Positions 63,846-64,000 of a stretch of DNA of 64,000 nucleotides are shown piece by piece. The DNA comes from Pleomorphovibrio marinus (lineage in GTDB: Bacteria > Bacteroidota > Bacteroidia > Cytophagales > Cyclobacteriaceae): positions 372,001-436,000 of the forward strand of contig NZ_QCXY01000001.1 in assembly GCF_003347495.1 (NCBI RefSeq), read 5' to 3'. How positions within the stretch are numbered: the first letter of the stretch is position 1; each line of letters starts with the position of its first letter. Under the pieces are notes generated by a model. That model had not been told where the DNA came from, did no database searches, and saw only the letters and a program-made list of their open reading frames with translations. Both the position numbers and the translations under genes were made by a program.

Positions 63846-64000
63846 ATGAAATCGAGCACGTCTACAGGCAGGCATGACGAGCACGTCACACACTGGGATG
63901 CCCCGATGGCTATCGGGGAGATGCGAGATTCCCCCGAAACAAGTTCCCCGAATCGAGTTCGGGGCAGGCAGGGGCAGGCTATATGGCCTTTAAAAAACAA
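63846..64000 (+). repeat. Start-codon repeat, long form, running off the window
   Basis: Starts ATGAAATCGAGCACG and keeps the long-form modules: CACACTGGGATGCCCCG, the CCCCGATGGCTATCGGGG hairpin, TGCGAGATTCCCCC, CCCCGAATCGAGTTCGGGG and GGGCAGGCTATATGG. It is still open at the window end, where the other copies approach their ATAAACAY border. Prediction: a gene starts within about 20 bp beyond the window on the plus strand. Confidence 0.72.

Noticed and set aside
63773-64000. Minus-strand open frame at the window end
   Set aside because: It crosses the repeat unit and A/T-rich intergenic DNA; no protein motif.

Overview
The window looks like chromosome of an aquatic Bacteroidota, most likely Cytophagales (Cyclobacteriaceae-like); this placement is inferred from gene content, not from a search. 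Supporting signs are the mutY-ssb-gldE order, a PSD1/DUF1553 gene, DUF5060 and DUF1460 genes, a LytS/LytTR pair, a type III PKS locus, weak Shine-Dalgarno sequences and promoters of the TTG/TAnnTTTG type. Most of the sequence is ordinary core chromosome with islands of secreted, lipoprotein and outer-membrane genes.

Layout. 1-5.6 kb: an MscS channel cut by the window edge; a small polyketide locus (type III PKS and methyltransferase on the minus strand, UbiA prenyltransferase divergent); an alpha/beta hydrolase; a GH5 glycosidase. 5.7-9.6 kb: dxs, scpA and a flippase-like membrane protein. 9.7-11.2 kb: an initiator tRNA with promoter and terminator, a short degraded stretch with an imperfect copy of the tRNA 3' end, and a putative abortive-infection gene. 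11.4-14.0 kb: a tandem 21-bp direct repeat, a secreted protein and a LytS/LytTR two-component pair. 14-19.4 kb: DUF1460 hydrolase, CDGSH protein, hydroxyacyl-CoA dehydrogenase, PSD1 protein and a decayed macrolide 2'-phosphotransferase-like gene. 19.4-32.3 kb: a stand-alone fumarate reductase/succinate dehydrogenase-type flavoprotein, era-der, a sugar isomerase-like protein, the rimP-nusA-infB operon and cysS. 32.3-48.4 kb: mainly exported enzymes (M28, M14, P1 peptidase, esterase, Gfo/Idh/MocA, DUF5060 glycosidase) plus a dipeptide epimerase/AONS-like pair. 48.4-54.6 kb: a candidate structured RNA, then gltD-gltB. 54.9-61.1 kb: gldE, ssb and mutY, then HU, TPR protein, a 29-residue COX24-like basic protein and RNase G. 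61.2-64 kb: a decayed secreted gene, mgtE and mgtC/sapB.

The most unusual signal is a modular repeat family (33697-34050, 42583-42842, 45722-45870, 63846-64000). Five of the seven units have a left end with ATGAAA; in two others the ATG is absent or the border is only approximate. The six complete units end in an A-rich xATAAACAN sequence, and every complete block abuts the start codon of an exported-protein gene. Tandem units join exactly at the ATG. This looks like an element family that targets, or rebuilds, translation start sites, and I do not recognise it as a named family. Other leads are the tandem repeat resembling a LytTR operator, the putAbiC-like gene beside tRNA-fMet, the RNA candidate between convergent genes at 48.4 kb, and the prenylated-polyketide locus.
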